6,129 nt of DNA from Candidatus Sulfopaludibacter sp. SbA3 (GTDB taxonomy: Bacteria > Acidobacteriota > Terriglobia > Bryobacterales > Bryobacteraceae), in the NCBI GenBank assembly GCA_945900935.1, contig CAMDKT010000384.1, positions 1-6,129 on the forward strand, in the 5' to 3' direction. This document shows, in pieces, positions 5,897-6,129 of the stretch. A program made the translations under genes and the position numbers. Every line of letters begins with the position of its first letter. The first letter of the stretch is position 1. The notes under the pieces were generated by a model, which ran no database searches, was not told where the DNA came from, and worked only from the letters and a program-made list of their open reading frames with translations.

Positions 5897-6129
5897 CCGC
5901 CTCCGGCTCAAAGCTGATCCGCAGCCGGCTGCCGGTCGCCTTGGCATATTTCTCCAAAGTCCGCGTGGACGGCTTGCTTCCGCCGCGCTGCCTGCTCCTG
6001 CGTCAAACCGGCCCGCGAGCGCGCGTCGATCAATGCGGCGGTGAGTGAGAATTCCTCTTCGAGCGACTCATACTCACGCCGATAATCAGCGTCTTTCAAC
6101 CATTGTTCGTGCAGATCGTCTACCCGTGT
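5871..6129 (-). pseudogene. XRE-family (HigA-type) antitoxin with central HTH deleted by frameshift, 5' end off window
   Basis: On the minus strand the frame is open from the right edge to about 5986 and reads VDDLHEQWLKDADYRREYE, SLEEEFSLTAALIDARSRAG and LTQEQAA. This is the N-terminal helix plus first HTH helix of HigA-like antitoxins. Homology resumes in another frame at 5984 with GGSKPSTRTLEKYAKATGSR and LRISFEPE, the end of the same family, and stops at TAA 5871-5873. Between the halves, intact relatives have about 14 residues (the turn and recognition helix, typically RMGTTQ...ARLE). Here one stray base remains at 5985, so a deletion of 3n+2 bases removed the recognition helix and shifted the frame. 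Read straight through, the frame ends in TGA at 5908. The product cannot bind an operator as a normal HigA would. The partner toxin gene, usually just upstream, would lie beyond the right edge. Its last 26 bp overlap the convergent helicase gene. Confidence 0.85.

Noticed and set aside
5921..5932. 12-bp palindrome GCAGCCGGCTGC near the helicase end, considered as a terminator
   Set aside because: It lies inside the antitoxin remnant coding sequence, has short arms without a loop and no T-run.
5756..5947. 63-codon minus-strand frame starting MPRRPAAG across the helicase end
   Set aside because: It is the third, unrelated frame of the antitoxin remnant and helicase tail; the family-like residues are in the two frames described for the remnant.

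Overview
The window looks like a piece of a GC-rich acidobacterial genome, probably from the Solibacter/Bryobacter side of the phylum. This is inferred from gene style, not from a marker gene. The left edge carries the end of a large TonB-dependent, Oar-like outer-membrane protein with the soluble 'NPRQRMTVAGTYDLPFGKG' type of barrel sequence that is greatly expanded in Acidobacteria. It is followed by secreted glycan-related proteins, and codon third positions are strongly C-biased throughout.

Layout: (1) 2-670 (+), C-terminal 222 codons of a TonB-dependent receptor-like barrel. (2) 667-1047 (+), the decayed 5' end of a BNR/Asp-box sialidase-like gene. It starts at a CTG that overlaps the receptor stop and contains a near-perfect 16-bp-arm palindrome (699-736 region); recognisable homology stops near 985. 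(3) 1086-2339 (+), a secreted 417-aa protein of no family I recognise, with a good Shine-Dalgarno. (4) 2336-2944 (-), a secreted 202-aa LamG/DUF1080-type beta-sandwich protein, converging on gene 3 with interlocked stop codons. (5) a 45-bp divergent spacer. (6) 2990-5896 (+), a 968-aa protein with a RelE/ParE-like N-terminal domain, a compact UvrD-type superfamily 1 helicase core, a long alpha-helical/TPR-like region and a histone-H1-like Lys/Ala/Val tail. (7) 5871-6129 (-), the remnant of an XRE-family (HigA-type) antitoxin gene that has lost its central helix-turn-helix by a frameshifting deletion. Its 5' end lies beyond the window.

The left part (genes 1-4) reads as ordinary acidobacterial cell-surface and secreted-protein content in which one gene has decayed. 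The right part is accessory in character: a toxin-fold/helicase fusion abuts a broken toxin-antitoxin antitoxin gene. The helicase fusion is the best candidate for an under-described system. The four-part architecture can be read directly from the sequence, but any defence or toxin function is inference. I see no tRNA, rRNA, CRISPR array, intact mobile element or convincing intrinsic terminator.
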